Positions 23,759 through 33,321 of a DNA stretch of 64,000 nucleotides are shown one piece after another; within the stretch, counting starts at the first letter, position 1, and every line of letters begins with the position of its first letter. The position numbers were made by a program, and so were the translations under genes. This DNA comes from Symbiodinium natans (lineage: Eukaryota > Sar > Dinophyceae > Suessiales > Symbiodiniaceae). Location of the stretch: NCBI GenBank assembly GCA_905221605.1, contig CAJNDS010002125.1, positions 415,809-479,808 on the forward strand. The letters run 5' to 3'. The notes beneath the pieces are model-generated. The model saw nothing but the letters and a program-made list of their open reading frames with translations. It made no database searches and was not told where the DNA came from.

Positions 23759-23842
<84 letters not shown>

Positions 23843-26800
23843 AAAAAAAAGCGTAAAACCCTAAGACCCCACAGCCCTCAAACAGCCCCCGGAAGCCCTA
23901 GAAACTTTTCCTAGGACCTTAAAGCCCTGCGATCCAGTTGCCGGGCCCAGCTGGCTCAACTCCTGGGCCCCCCAACTTGAAGAAGAGCTCCGACAGCTCT
24001 TGCCTGCTGCAATGTGGTCTCTTGGGGAGTTTTTGCGGTTGGGGAGTTTGGTGTTTAGGTTGGTCTTTGTGTGTTCGGGTTTCGGGCTTAGGATTTTAAT
24101 TACGAGCTCCTCGCTTTCCGCGCGTGCTCTTTGGGGTGGGGATGCCAGGTTGAGGGCTGGCCACGGCTTACACGATGCTGACAAGACAACCCCAAAAAAA
24201 GGAAGCAACAACGCCGAGGCTGAGCTGAAATGCCGGGCCCTAAACCCGTCAACGGCCCCCCTTACCCGTTTTGCATCCGGGCTATGATGTCCTGCCCCCT
24301 AACCCTAAACCCTAAACCCTAAACCCTTTTTTTAACCCTAAACCCCCAAAGCCTAAACCCTAAACCCCGAAACGGCCCCAACAAACCCTGCTTTGGGCCC
24401 CCGTGCATGTCGAGGAAGCCCGAGTCGTCGTCGTCCATGGCGGCAAAGAGCGCCCGGAACCTGGGCTTCGGCTTCCCGGGGTTCCCTGAGCCCTAAAACC
24501 TCTGGGACCCAAAACCCTAAATCCTAAACCCTAAACCCTAAACCCTAATCCTAAACCCTAAACCCTGAATCCTAAACCCTAAACCCCCTCAACCCCCTAA
24601 ACCCTGAACCCCCTAAACCCGAAACCCCAAACCCCCTACACCCTAAACCCTAAACCCTGAATCTCGTTGTGGTGGTTGGGGAGGGGGGGGAGGTCGGCAC
24701 GCTGGTCTGGTGATGGGCTACGCTGCTGTGCGAGTTTTGGGGGGGTTCTGTAGGCTTTTCGAGATCTGATGCCGGGGCTGATCGAAACGATGAGAAGTCC
24801 TGTATTTTTAGGGAATCCATTTTTTGGGTGGTCTACATTGGCTGTCCCTTATTCTCATAAATTCCCATGTACGTATTGACTAAAGTTCAGCCCCGGAGCT
24901 CTTCGATCTCCTCTTCTGCCACGCACCTCGAACGGGTGAAAGGCCGGGCGTTGTCGACCCCAAAACACGGTTTTAGGGTTTAGGGTTTAGGGTTCAGGGT
25001 AGGGCCCCAGTGAACTTGCAGCCGGGCCCATATCTGTTGATAAGACATATTCCAACCAACAGGATTGCAGGGGTGAGTTGCCGGCCGCCGACAACTGGGA
25101 ATCGAACACCCTAAAGTACACTGTCCCATGAATGATGTCGTCTGAGTGGGCCCGTTTCATCCATTCCAAGTCAAATTCCCGTGGTCTTCCCGTCTCAAGG
25201 TCTCAAGCCCAACAGACACCACCGTGTGACTGGTCCTTGGGAACCTGTTGCTTGGACCTAAGAGGAATGGAACTTACAGGAGATTAGCTTCTTCTATGTC
25301 TCCGCCTAACCCTAAACCCTCAACCACACCCGGCGCTGCCTCATGATGCGGAGGAACTCCGGCCGGCTGATGCTTTGGATGGACTGCACGGCAGTGCCAT
25401 GAGGTCGTGAATGCTGCCCTCTGCTCTTGAACTCCTCTGTGGGCATCCCTTCCCAAGGTTATGTGGTGCCAACTGATGGCAAAATTCGGGTGGTCATTCA
25501 GCAGGGCATCGAACGGGCCAAGTCCGAAACCCATCGAATCAAACTTCAGCCGCTTCAATATGCACTTGTCATGGATGGTGGTTCCTGCAGCGAACGGCAG
25601 CTTCAGATCTGAGGGGCATCAGCTGCTTCCCTGAAGAGACAGAGCCCATTGATTCTGCTAAGCCCTTCCCTTAACTCAAGGCTTTCATCATCCGAGACGT
25701 CTCTTTGCCTTAGCCCTCAACACCCTTTCGAAGGCCTTCTCCAGGTACCGCTCGATGATGTCCCGCGCCTCCGCAATGCTCGTGGGATGGCCGCACCTGC
25801 GTCGGACCGGAGCCCAGGGGGCGTTTCTGGCTCTGCGCGGCCGTTGAGTGGGTGCCTTCCTGGTGTCCCACAAAAAACCCTAAAACCCTATAAACCCACA
25901 AAAATCATCGGAAAACCTGAGAGACAAAGCCTGTCGACTCTAAGCCCAGCACCAGCCCAGTGCACCCGCAAGCTCATCGGCTGAGAGCTCGCCTCCGCGG
26001 TTAGCATTGACTTGGAGGTTCAGGAACACTGCACTGTAGAACCCAATACAGGCTCCCTATGCTTTACACTTGCGTAGCACCCATGAACCTCAAAGTAGGG
26101 GCAGAATCCCCCGCCAGCCCAACCCACCTTCCCTCCCCCCACACGGACACATCGCCTGAGAGGTCCGCGTCGTAGCGGTCAAAGAGTGTGTAGAAGGCCT
26201 TGACCTGCGACGGGCAGCTTCGGGAGGCATTCAGACAGCTGGCACTTTGAGAGCGATTCCTGCAGCATGAGGCGCGAAAGATTGAGCAGTTCACCAAAGC
26301 GCCCCTGAATCTAGAACAACAACTTCAGAAGGCAGGCATTGCATGCTCATGACGCACCGCCTCTGACCGGGAGAAACCAAACCGGTCGTAGACCTAAGTT
26401 CAAGATGCAGCTTCGATAGACCCACGTATAGACCCACGTCTGGAGCCTGAACGACGCTGTCTAACTTGTTTAGCTCATCTGAAGGTGGCTGACATGCGCA
26501 TGCATGTTCCTGGCAATGCTCCGCCTTCGGTGGCGAGCAGTACGGCACCCTGGCGCTTCAGCTGGGGCTGGCACGATCTTCAGCACCAGCTCAAACCTTG
26601 GAGCGCAGGGAGGAGGAGCACGGCGCACACGACATGCCGGCGCCTACACTGCTTCCCCCCAACCCGCAAGCACTACGGTTCTTTTTTTGGGGGGGGTGGC
26701 GTTGTGTTCTCTAAGCTGGAATCGCGCACCTTGTCGATGCGCAACTAAAGGGGCTTGGGGTTCAGGCTGCCTTAGTGTCGGAGTGTTGCACAGGGGCCCC

Positions 26801-29800
26801 GTGCTCCTTCAGCTCCACGGTCCCGGACCTGGAGGAGGGCAGGTTCTGCGCAAGGGGGGGGCTTTGTGGGCTTTCGGCTGTGAAACATTTCAAGGGGTTC
26901 TCTAGGGGGGGCCCCTCTTAGGGGGGGCATTTTGTGAGGATCCCGAAACCCTAAACCCCAAACCCTAAACCCTAAACCCTAAGAGGGGCTCGAGCGATTC
27001 TACACAGCTCAGCTTCGCGGGTTGCAGCTCTCCCGCGCCTGTCGCGATCCACCTCCTCGAAGATCTCATCCAACGTCTCCCTGCGACCAAGCTCTGGGGA
27101 CCCTAGGCCTCCAACCTCCGGGTTTAGGGTTTAGGGTTTAGGGTTTTGGGTTTGGGGTATGGGGTTTAGGGTTTAGGGTTTAGGGAGTGGTCATTGCTGG
27201 CTCTTGCTCGGTCCATTGTTGGGTTTAGGGTTTAGGGTTCAGGGTTTGGGTTTGTGTCCCTCCCTGCAGGGGTTTAGGGCTTGGGCATGTTTAGGGCTTG
27301 TCATCAAACTTCTTCAAGATCCCCAGAACCCTAGACCAGCCTGTTCACGGAGTAGCCGGTGTCCCAGAGAAGCCGGCGCAGCTCTGACTTATCGATGGAC
27401 CCTGGCAGTGTCTGCGAAGGCTGTTTTAAGGGTTTAAGGGTTCAGGGTGTAGGAGCGGTTTTGGGTGGCCTTGAATACCTCAACGCGCAACCGTCTAGGG
27501 TCGTTATTACCAGATGTGTATAAACAGAAGGTGTTTAAGGTTAGGGGGGAAGAACAAAAAGGGCTTTAGACGCGGTGCCAGAGGCTCGTCTCCCCGAAGC
27601 CGCGTTGCCTAGATGTCTGAGGGCATAACAGTTGAATACACCCCCGACTCGTCGCCAACTCGACCAGGACGTCGGCAAAAAAGCACCCCTAAGCTTAAAG
27701 GAGAAGGGACTACCCTCAGCAGCACCCGCCATTGAAATACAAGGAAGCCTCCCCCCCCCTTTGGGCCTGAGCTATCTTCGTCCAGCTGCTCGAACTGCGC
27801 CTGGAGATGCAAAAAAAAAGAGAGGCTCCGTTTTCCCCTCGTTTTGTTAAGTCGGGGGGGGGGGGGGGGGGTCGGGTTCAGGGCTTGTTTTTTGAGGGGG
27901 GGGGGGTGGGTTGACTTTTTCCTTCCGGGATTTAGGGCGTTTTGTTGGGGCGAGTAAGGGGAGGGAGGAAGGCGAGTTCAAGCTCGCAGGGGTTGAGGGT
28001 GTTAGGGGTTTTGGGGCTTCGAGTAGGGGCCTTGATCTGCTGCGCGCGGTGCACCTCGAAGTGATGGATGACCTTGGCGGTCTAGGGTTTAGGGTTTAGG
28101 GTTTGGGGTTTGGGGTTTAGGGTTTAGGGTGGAGGGTTTTTAGGGTTTAGGGTTTAGGGTTTAGGGTTTAGGGTTTAGGGTTTAGGGTTTAGGGTTTAGG
28201 GTTTAGGGTTTAGGGTGTTTCTTTTGAGCGGGGGCCCTTGCGAGGAGCTCAGGATGTGGTTGACACACCAGGGTTTAGGGTTCAGGGCGCAACTTTGGGA
28301 CAGGAGTTGAGGGAACTTCTGATGTAAGGGTCTCCATCTTTAGCTGCCATTCAACCTGCAGCTGGTCTTCATTCGAAGGTAGAAGGCTACGGGCTAGGAG
28401 AGGAAGCTTAAGGGTCAATGGGCTGGTGGTGGCATGTGTGCGATCTGGCTTCAGATCTGCCAGCAGGGGTCCTATTTTTTGAAACTAAAGGGTCGCTGGT
28501 GCTCTGGAACACGTTCCCAAGCCCACGCAGAGCATGCAGGGAGCCACCGCGAACTCATCCAGCGCCAGCGGCTGATCCATGGAACTTCGGTACAGCAGCG
28601 TGAGCAATGAGTCCTGGAACGCAAGGCTCACCACTCGTCAGGATTCCTTTTCGGGTGAGGGTTGAGGGCTTAAACTTGGGCCCCTCAAGTTCAACTTTGT
28701 TCTGGCTGACTGTCTAAACAGCATCCCTTAAGAGTTATCAAGTCAAGCTGCAGGAGCTCTCTTGGAACCCAAAGGAAGAGCATGAAACAATGGGCGCAAG
28801 AGGGCCCACCATGCGGCTCGGGCTTAGGCTTGAAGCCCACCCCTCCCCGAAACTTTCTAAACCCTAAACCCGAAACCCTAAACCTGAACCCTAAACCCTA
28901 AACCCTAAACCCTGAACCCCCAACCCCACACGCCGGGTGCCTCGATGCGCTTTGGGTCCGGACTGAGGTAGCTCAGCGCCTGCGGGGCGACGTTGGGCTT
29001 CGGGATCCCTTTGCGCTTGGGGGGTTATAGGGGGGGGGGGGGGTCTTTGGGATGAGGGATGTTTAGGGCCTCCGGGATTTTGATTGAGGTTTTGCGGCCT
29101 GAAGGGTTTTCGGTTCTCTGGGCACAGCGCAGATCCCCCCCCTCTGACACTAACGCTGCCCTCCTCCCCGTGTCGGCTCCGGGGCCTCTAGCGCGCGGGG
29201 CAGGCGGTCGATGGGCAGGCCTGGCGTGTGGTTCATGGGCGCGCATGGCCCAAGTGCAACTGGGTTTAGGGCCGATTTGAGGGTCGAGAGGCGCTCTTGT
29301 CCGGGCTTGGGTTGAGGGCAGTTCTTTGGGAGGTCTTGCGAGGCGGTTTTGTTCAACTCCCGTTGATGGCTGTGTCCGTTGAAGCAATCCGGCTCCTGGG
29401 TTTCTCAGTGGAGTCAAAGAATCGCTTTTTTTACGAGAGGCACCGCAGTTCGTCCGTGTCCTCGCTATTGATACCTTGAAGCCTCCGTTCGGCTCTCGCA
29501 CAAAAACGCCTTTTACTCACTGAAGAAGGGCTCCAAGAGATCAGAGTCTCACAAGCCGCTGCCCGCACCGGAATAGGAGCCTCAGTTCCCAACCGGGACA
29601 AGGCAATGAGGACGAGTGGGTTACCTAAACCCTTTTTCAACCCAGGCCCCCTAAACCCTAAAACCTAAACCCTAAACCCTAAGCCCTCACAAAAAGCCAA
29701 TAACAGAAGCCCCAAGGAGCCGTAGAAGAAGACGGCCAGCAGGCCCACGGCCGCTGTGCCCGCCAACAAGCCTCGGTTGGGGTCTCTGAGAATCAGGGCT

Positions 29801-31893
29801 CTGCACCCATCAAGAGAAGCCCCGTGAGATAGTTTTATCTATGTGTATACATATATATATATATGTATATGTATATACATATCTTTATACGTTATGTGCA
29901 CGTATATACGAAACTAGTTCTATAAGGGTAACCCCCCCCCCCCCCCCAGAGTGACCTGCCTGGGCTTGCGTTGTCTGAGGTCATGCAGCTGCACTACCAG
30001 GTTCAGCAACATGAAAGCAAAAAACACCAAAACCAAGTAAGCGGAACCAAGAATACACAAAAAGAAAGCAAACACAGAAACAAGAAGAATTCCGGTAGAG
30101 TTCCAGAACTCTTGGAGCAGTTAAGTAAGGAATAAACCCCGGCAACTATTTTTTTGGGCTGTTGCTTTGTGTCTAGAGTTTTGGCATTTTTGTTGTTCTT
30201 GGTTGTGGCTTTTTGGTCTCTTGCGCATGTGTGTGTGTGTGTTTGATGTTATGTTTTAGCTTTTCTAGTCAAGTACAAACAAAGCTCCTCTAACATAGGA
30301 AAAAGAACATCGGATTCATGGAAGAGAGTCTATAGTTTTTAGCGAATCCCCGACGGCTCGGAAGCCTTGCAGGCATAGTAGCACTTGAGCCTCCATGGCG
30401 TCTCGCATGTCGGGGCGCAAGTCTTTTGGATGCTTCGGAATTGTAGATTTCGTAGCACTATGCACTTCTGAGAAGATGTGCTCTTCCAGGCTTTTCTGTG
30501 CAAGTTGTGTTTTGCTATGCATAGAGTTTCGTTCGTATACAACCAATATGTGATTAAACTGCTTGTGGAGGAGTGGTTAATTCGTGTTTCGTTCAGATTC
30601 TGCTTGCATTCACTTAGCCTTGCAATTCAAATTTACAACTCAATGAATATTGGGCCTACTTGCCTAGGGAAACCCGAAAACCCAAAATCTAAACTTCCCC
30701 GACAATTTTCCCGAGAAGCTTAGGCTTTTAGGCTTTTGTGGATTTGTGGATGCTCCTAGCCTTCTCTCCGTAGATAAGTTTCGAATGTCTAACTAAGTTT
30801 TAATTGTTACTCAATATTGGTCGTATCGATTAATTTATTCAACTTGCCTATAGTGAGTACTTCATTAGTAGGCCATGATTTTTCATGAATCCTATGTTAA
30901 ATACCACTATTTGTACTGAAAGAGCGCAGTTTTGCCTGGACGAAACACTCTTGGCCTAAAAAAGCTCAATCTGCCTGGAGAAACACAAAAAATCTAAACC
31001 GAAACAAGTGTCCTCTTCTTATCGCCCTTGGGAGATTCTTCATATAGATTAGTCCAATGTGGGGCTTGTGGGGCGGCTGTCCCAATAGCTGTCCTTCATT
31101 GCTCGGCGCCAGACTCGAGATAACAAACCCCACACACTAAACACTTCTCCGTCCAACCGTCGATGTTTTTTTGGTATTGCTCCCACAAATACACATGTAC
31201 AGTTATCTGTTTCTTGTTGGCATTTATATCTTATGTCTACAGTTACTTGTTCAAAATATGTAGACAGACCGATGTAGGTTGGGGTTGCATCCTCTGCGGG
31301 CCAGGAAGCCCAAGAAGACCAGAGGGAACCGGGTCGGCTCGCCACCAGTCGCGGCCATGCTCACTCCGAGGGAACGGCCCTCTGCCTCTCGGGCGGGGAG
31401 GTGCGGGGAGTGGGGCACGGGTGGGTTGGAGGGTCTTACTGCACACCCAAGGTCGGCAGGGCTTAGGGTCTGCCGTGCCATCTTCACGGGTCTTGCAGTT
31501 TAGGGCTTAAAATTGAGGATTCAGGGTTCAGGGTTGAGGGATTTCTTGCTTGGGGTTTCGGGCCAGGGGAAGAGCCCTGTGCCTGGAAGCTGGGTGCCTG
31601 GGCCAAGGCTCCGGCTGCCTGAGGGCCGGCGTTCCGAAGCGGCTGGGGGGCCACGAAGCTCTCCACGGGCAGGAGGACATACCTCAAAGAAGCGAGTAAG
31701 CTGGCTGAGTAAGGGGTCGACTCGTGCCTTTCTTTGGGGTTTGGCCTTCTTTGCCCGAGCTTCTATTACCAAGGAAAAACATCCTTGCCGTGGGTTATAA
31801 CTTAAACTAACAACCTCGCTCTCCCTCCGGCCCAAGGTGCAGGGCGCAGGCCACCAGGGCCACCACCAGGAGGTTGGCGCTGCGCTTGGCCAT
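15635..31893 (-). CDS. Multi-EF-hand protein with plastid-type leader; gene hosts a nested tandem array
   Basis: Predicted Ca2+-binding protein of unknown role. It starts at the ATG at 31893 with MAKRSANLLVVALVACALHL, then SFVAPQPLRNAG, then a second hydrophobic segment. Downstream exons join in frame into complete EF-hand loops: DEDSSGSIDKSE, DRDRSGTVELKE, DADLSGDVSIAE and DDDDSGFLDMQE, plus partial ones (ISRPEFLRIMRQR; DLDKSGPG; GEFLKLVRHLREEE). Every complete loop is split by an intron. Most exons are 34-70 nt. A spliced-leader relict lies 45 bases before the ATG. The three-copy array at 17416-22451 lies between coding exons. The exons right and left of the array may be one gene or two EF-hand genes; one gene is favoured because no start or stop was seen between them. 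The 3' end is uncertain. Confidence 0.72.
16700..17345. repeat. TTTAGGG arrays and a four-copy minisatellite
   Basis: TTTAGGG units at 16700-16790 and 17198-17345 (the core 17218-17292 is nearly perfect). Between them, 16910-17095 holds about four copies of a roughly 50-bp unit with CATGGTAGGGAT, AAGGTAGCTA and CTCCCTAA-TATTC pieces. Confidence 0.85.
17782..18891 (-). CDS. Secreted protein of unknown family, array copy 1
   Basis: A 369-residue intronless coding region. The frame stays open a little further 5', but the first ATG is at 18891, giving a signal peptide (MSLFAVLCLGLVARASAWA) with a likely cleavage after it. The mature part has scattered cysteines (a SCCDEN pair, then DHGCRP, GCTYF, NCVPGLVC, DKCYAG, SCQNT), a single N-glycosylation-type site NTS, and an Ala/Lys/Glu-rich helical C-terminal third ending before RRLSEPERLI. 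No family recognised. It differs from the other copies by Glu for Lys in EETLEE and Lys for Arg in EVDKSA. Probably exported or lumenal. Confidence 0.9.
   Translation of the reverse strand: MSLFAVLCLGLVARASAWARASVTVTGEELAEKSIKDYVEDVKTMSPNLGSLQLMGSCCDENRGSALEIQTGINTNTFYGPTDELAKTIFKDHGCRPVAEKNMNKMGTAGCTYFSIFQNSAHADNEFAANCVPGLVCSADVVGMTKGKIAFYGVVMQILQPNLGTLANIYSGPIDKCYAGMNLLNSGDLKDSFVKEPIMGPFNIKLGETTKLVVDGMSHVGALDSLQSCQNTSDIGYLFVHKNLYWSSQKDTVDLGAFTEYKASKAAAKDAEAKQKQLEQMSSAMGKGDAKAAEETLEEAHADVPPPKAEVDKSAVTSAKNAGKLSVPVGGKIDIKGVPKEDSAAVVKALGLGDKVHIDRRLSEPERLI
18935..18960 (-). other. Paired relict spliced-leader ends upstream of copy 1
   Basis: The minus strand reads GTCTGGCTCAAG then CAAGCTTGGCTCAG, two imperfect versions of the leader's 3' end in a row, 44-69 bases before the ATG. 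Tandem leader relicts mark genes copied back from trans-spliced mRNA. Confidence 0.5.
19477..20586 (-). CDS. Secreted protein of unknown family, array copy 2
   Basis: Same 369-residue intronless protein as at 17782, with ATG at 20586. It shares EKTLEE and EVDRSA with copy 3 and shares its 5' coding bases with copy 1. One synonymous site (GGG in the AGCTYF region, where copies 1 and 3 have GGC) is private to it. Confidence 0.9.
   Translation of the reverse strand: MSLFAVLCLGLVARASAWARASVTVTGEELAEKSIKDYVEDVKTMSPNLGSLQLMGSCCDENRGSALEIQTGINTNTFYGPTDELAKTIFKDHGCRPVAEKNMNKMGTAGCTYFSIFQNSAHADNEFAANCVPGLVCSADVVGMTKGKIAFYGVVMQILQPNLGTLANIYSGPIDKCYAGMNLLNSGDLKDSFVKEPIMGPFNIKLGETTKLVVDGMSHVGALDSLQSCQNTSDIGYLFVHKNLYWSSQKDTVDLGAFTEYKASKAAAKDAEAKQKQLEQMSSAMGKGDAKAAEKTLEEAHADVPPPKAEVDRSAVTSAKNAGKLSVPVGGKIDIKGVPKEDSAAVVKALGLGDKVHIDRRLSEPERLI
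20630..20655 (-). other. Paired relict spliced-leader ends upstream of copy 2
   Basis: Identical to 18935-18960, offset 1,695 bases. Confidence 0.5.
21172..22281 (-). CDS. Secreted protein of unknown family, array copy 3
   Basis: Same protein, with ATG at 22281. It encodes the same protein as copy 2 but has two private synonymous changes near the N-terminus (in the GEELAEKS region). As the first transcribed copy it has the only distinct upstream flank, where the array meets an EF-hand exon at about 22465. Confidence 0.9.
   Translation of the reverse strand: MSLFAVLCLGLVARASAWARASVTVTGEELAEKSIKDYVEDVKTMSPNLGSLQLMGSCCDENRGSALEIQTGINTNTFYGPTDELAKTIFKDHGCRPVAEKNMNKMGTAGCTYFSIFQNSAHADNEFAANCVPGLVCSADVVGMTKGKIAFYGVVMQILQPNLGTLANIYSGPIDKCYAGMNLLNSGDLKDSFVKEPIMGPFNIKLGETTKLVVDGMSHVGALDSLQSCQNTSDIGYLFVHKNLYWSSQKDTVDLGAFTEYKASKAAAKDAEAKQKQLEQMSSAMGKGDAKAAEKTLEEAHADVPPPKAEVDRSAVTSAKNAGKLSVPVGGKIDIKGVPKEDSAAVVKALGLGDKVHIDRRLSEPERLI
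22325..22350 (-). other. Paired relict spliced-leader ends upstream of copy 3
   Basis: Identical to the other two array copies. Confidence 0.5.
22745..22835 (+). repeat. TTTTAGGG array before an exon
   Basis: About ten units of TTTTAGGG/TTTAGGG. In transcript sense it is C-rich and ends about 12 bases before the exon starting near 22733. Confidence 0.85.
23766..23843 (+). repeat. GA microsatellite
   Basis: A nearly uninterrupted GA run with a few CA substitutions, ending in a short poly-A. Confidence 0.95.
24297..24660 (-). repeat. CCCTAAA arrays flanking an EF-hand exon
   Basis: Plus-strand CCCTAAA at 24297-24365 and 24500-24660, one on each side of the exon 24460-24407. The second array is an exception to the usual orientation, being G-rich at the 3' end of its intron. 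Confidence 0.85.
24795..24870 (+). repeat. Dispersed intronic element A, diverged copy 3
   Basis: TTTAGGGAATCC, GGTCTACATT and TGTCCCTTATTCTC pieces in the same order as in the other copies. More diverged. Confidence 0.5.
28083..28215 (+). repeat. TTTAGGG array abutting an exon
   Basis: About eighteen units, the last eleven nearly perfect. The C-rich transcript strand ends 11 bases before exon 28072. Confidence 0.9.
29000..31500. other. Largely non-coding intron sequence
   Basis: Apart from the hydrophobic exon near 29805-29700, no exon was placed with confidence. 29930-29947 is a poly-C run and 30100-31050 is AT-rich. A minus frame at 30530-30320 (containing PKDLRPDMRDAMEAQ) looks mildly coding but was not joined to anything. 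Confidence 0.4.
29700..31893 (-). other. Leader exons: signal peptide, FVAP motif, second hydrophobic segment
   Basis: Exon 31893-31832 encodes a signal peptide and ends at a GC donor. Exon 31682 to about 31598 gives LLPVESFVAPQPLRNAG. An exon near 29805-29700 gives GLLAGTAAVGLLAVFFYGSL, a transmembrane-like stretch. In dinoflagellates a signal peptide, an FVAP motif and a second hydrophobic segment together are the class I leader for plastid proteins crossing three membranes. That family rule is established; applying it here is inference, and other exons may lie between 31.5 and 29.8 kb. Confidence 0.55.
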
Positions 31894-31937
31894 TGTTCAG
31901 GCGGGGAGAGAAGTGGCGGCCACAGAGTCGCGTCGAG

Positions 31938-31952
31938 CTTGAGCCAACTCGG
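31938..31952 (-). other. Relict spliced-leader end upstream of the EF-hand gene
   Basis: The minus strand reads CCGAGTTGGCTCAAG, 12 of 15 identical to the leader end with the last ten exact, 45 bases before the ATG at 31893. Confidence 0.5.
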
Positions 31953-32094
31953 ATTCGCCCCAGGCTCGCAAGTACCAAGCTGATTTCGTACGTATATATA
32001 TATATATATATAACAGATATGATATCCAAAATTCTTTATAATGTAATATGTATATATATATATAACCACGCTTCCCGGATGCACCTTACCTGGC

Positions 32095-33030
32095 CCCAAC
32101 ATCCTATCAGCAACACCGTTACGCCGTAACCGTTACGCCACCCTGGTGCAACCAAGCCGGAGGCGCCGTTGCCGCTGTTCGGGGGGTACTCCATGGAAGC
32201 GTGCGTGGCCTGAACTTTCGCATTCCTCGCAATCTCCCGCACCTGGGCAGAAGTATTCGGGGAGAAGCCGAAGATCCACATGTTGACCCAATCTCTGAGA
32301 AGACCTGAAGCATCTCAAACCCCAACCTCCCTCTCTTCGAAGACCCCCAAGTCCTAAACACAAAAGGAAGCACACCTCCTTCTGAAGCGTCGGATCCGGC
32401 TTGCTCCGAGGACTGCCATCCTCGTCGAGATCCTCCTGGCACGTGCGAGTATTCCGGCGACTTCGGGCTTAAGGAGGGCAGCTGTTGCAAGCCCTAAGCC
32501 CTGAATGATGGCCTTTAGGGGCAGTGGGGTGCCCACAACGATTCAGGACGGCTACGAGCAGGATTGAAGCGTTGTTGTCATCCATGGCTGGCTCGTTGCT
32601 GCTGCCAGAGGCAGCCGCGAAGCTTCAGGACCGGCCTCGACCGGAACAATGTCATCGTCACCGCCGCGGGCACTCTTCGGCGACCTCTGCGGGACCAGAC
32701 GAACCGGAATTTCTTCGTAACCCTACACTGCCACCTTCTCCCTCAAACAATCTAGGCGCCCCCAAGACCACCGTGGCAGTCGCTTTGGTGATCATGGAAT
32801 ACTCCGAAAGCTGAAAGCAAGGCCCTGAGCAAAAAAAAAAAAAAAAAGGATCTCGGTCGGAGCAACACTTCTTGTTCAGGGCAGCTCTGCTTGGGGCCTT
32901 CACGGGGTTTCGGATGTGGCTGGCGACAGTGCCCCACGGAGAAAAAAACCATCAAATCCTGGGGCCGGAGCAGTGGCCCACCGTCCTCCTTGGCACGGGC
33001 TCGCAACCGCGCGACCTTTTGGAAGAGCAC
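32095..33030 (-). CDS. Unassigned minus-strand exons
   Basis: Four coding-like pieces with plausible borders: 33030-32959 (VLFQKVARLRARAKEDGG; exactly 24 codons between TAG/G and CAG/GA), about 32700-32560 (GGDDDIVPVEAGPEASRLPL; an overlapping frame also offers an ATG at 32585 with MDDNNASILLVAVLNR), about 32445-32380 (EDLDEDGSPRSKPDPTLQKE) and about 32240-32094 (VREIARNAKVQATHASMEYP, ending at a GTAAGG donor). They lie between the stop of the large membrane gene and the start of the EF-hand gene. Family not recognised; whether they form one gene is unknown. Confidence 0.35.
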
Positions 33031-33321
33031 CTAGGCATTCTGCTCAGAAAGAGAGTTGGCAAGGGACCCTAAGGTGAGTTCAGAACTCTTGCACAATCCA
33101 GGAAAGGCTCTTTCGCGTCCACACAACTGGGAGCTCACAACAGGACGCGAGCCAACCACAGGCACAACTACAACATCAACCCGTCTGTGCAAAGCGATCT
33201 CCTGACCCCAATCAACAGAAAAAGCACCACTAGCTGCGCGTCCCCTCCGACTACACAACACTACACGCTACACAACGCGAAGCTTCACTACACAGGGCCA
33301 CCGCTCACTAGCTCATTAGCC

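Larger units (their letters stand above)
22465..28613 (-). other. EF-hand exon series right of the tandem array
   Basis: Placed exons: 28613-28548 (LLTLLYRSSMDQPLALDEFA), 28072-28031 (VIHHFEVHRAQQIK), 27800-27767 and 27401-27341 (first EF-hand), 27080-27039 and 26828-26805 (second), 26596 to about 26570 (FELVLKI), 26204-26145 and 25778 to about 25715 (third, then ARDIIERYLEKAFERVLR), 25372 to about 25317, about 24939-24893, 24460-24407 and 24003 to about 23960 (DDDDSGFLD-MQE loop), about 22974-22870 (VIEEAVESLFPSGVEDGIIF), about 22733-22672 (DCVHVLAYIRANEGFSK) and about 22530-22465 (ELKSVFRKFTS). GC donors are used at 27767, 27341, 27039, 26805 and 24407. Confidence 0.75.

Noticed and set aside
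26215-26285. Minus frame LMLQESLSKCQLSECLPKL as an exon joined to the third EF-hand
   Set aside because: It is in a different phase from the adjacent EF-hand exon with no room for an intron. The acceptor at 26205 fits without it.
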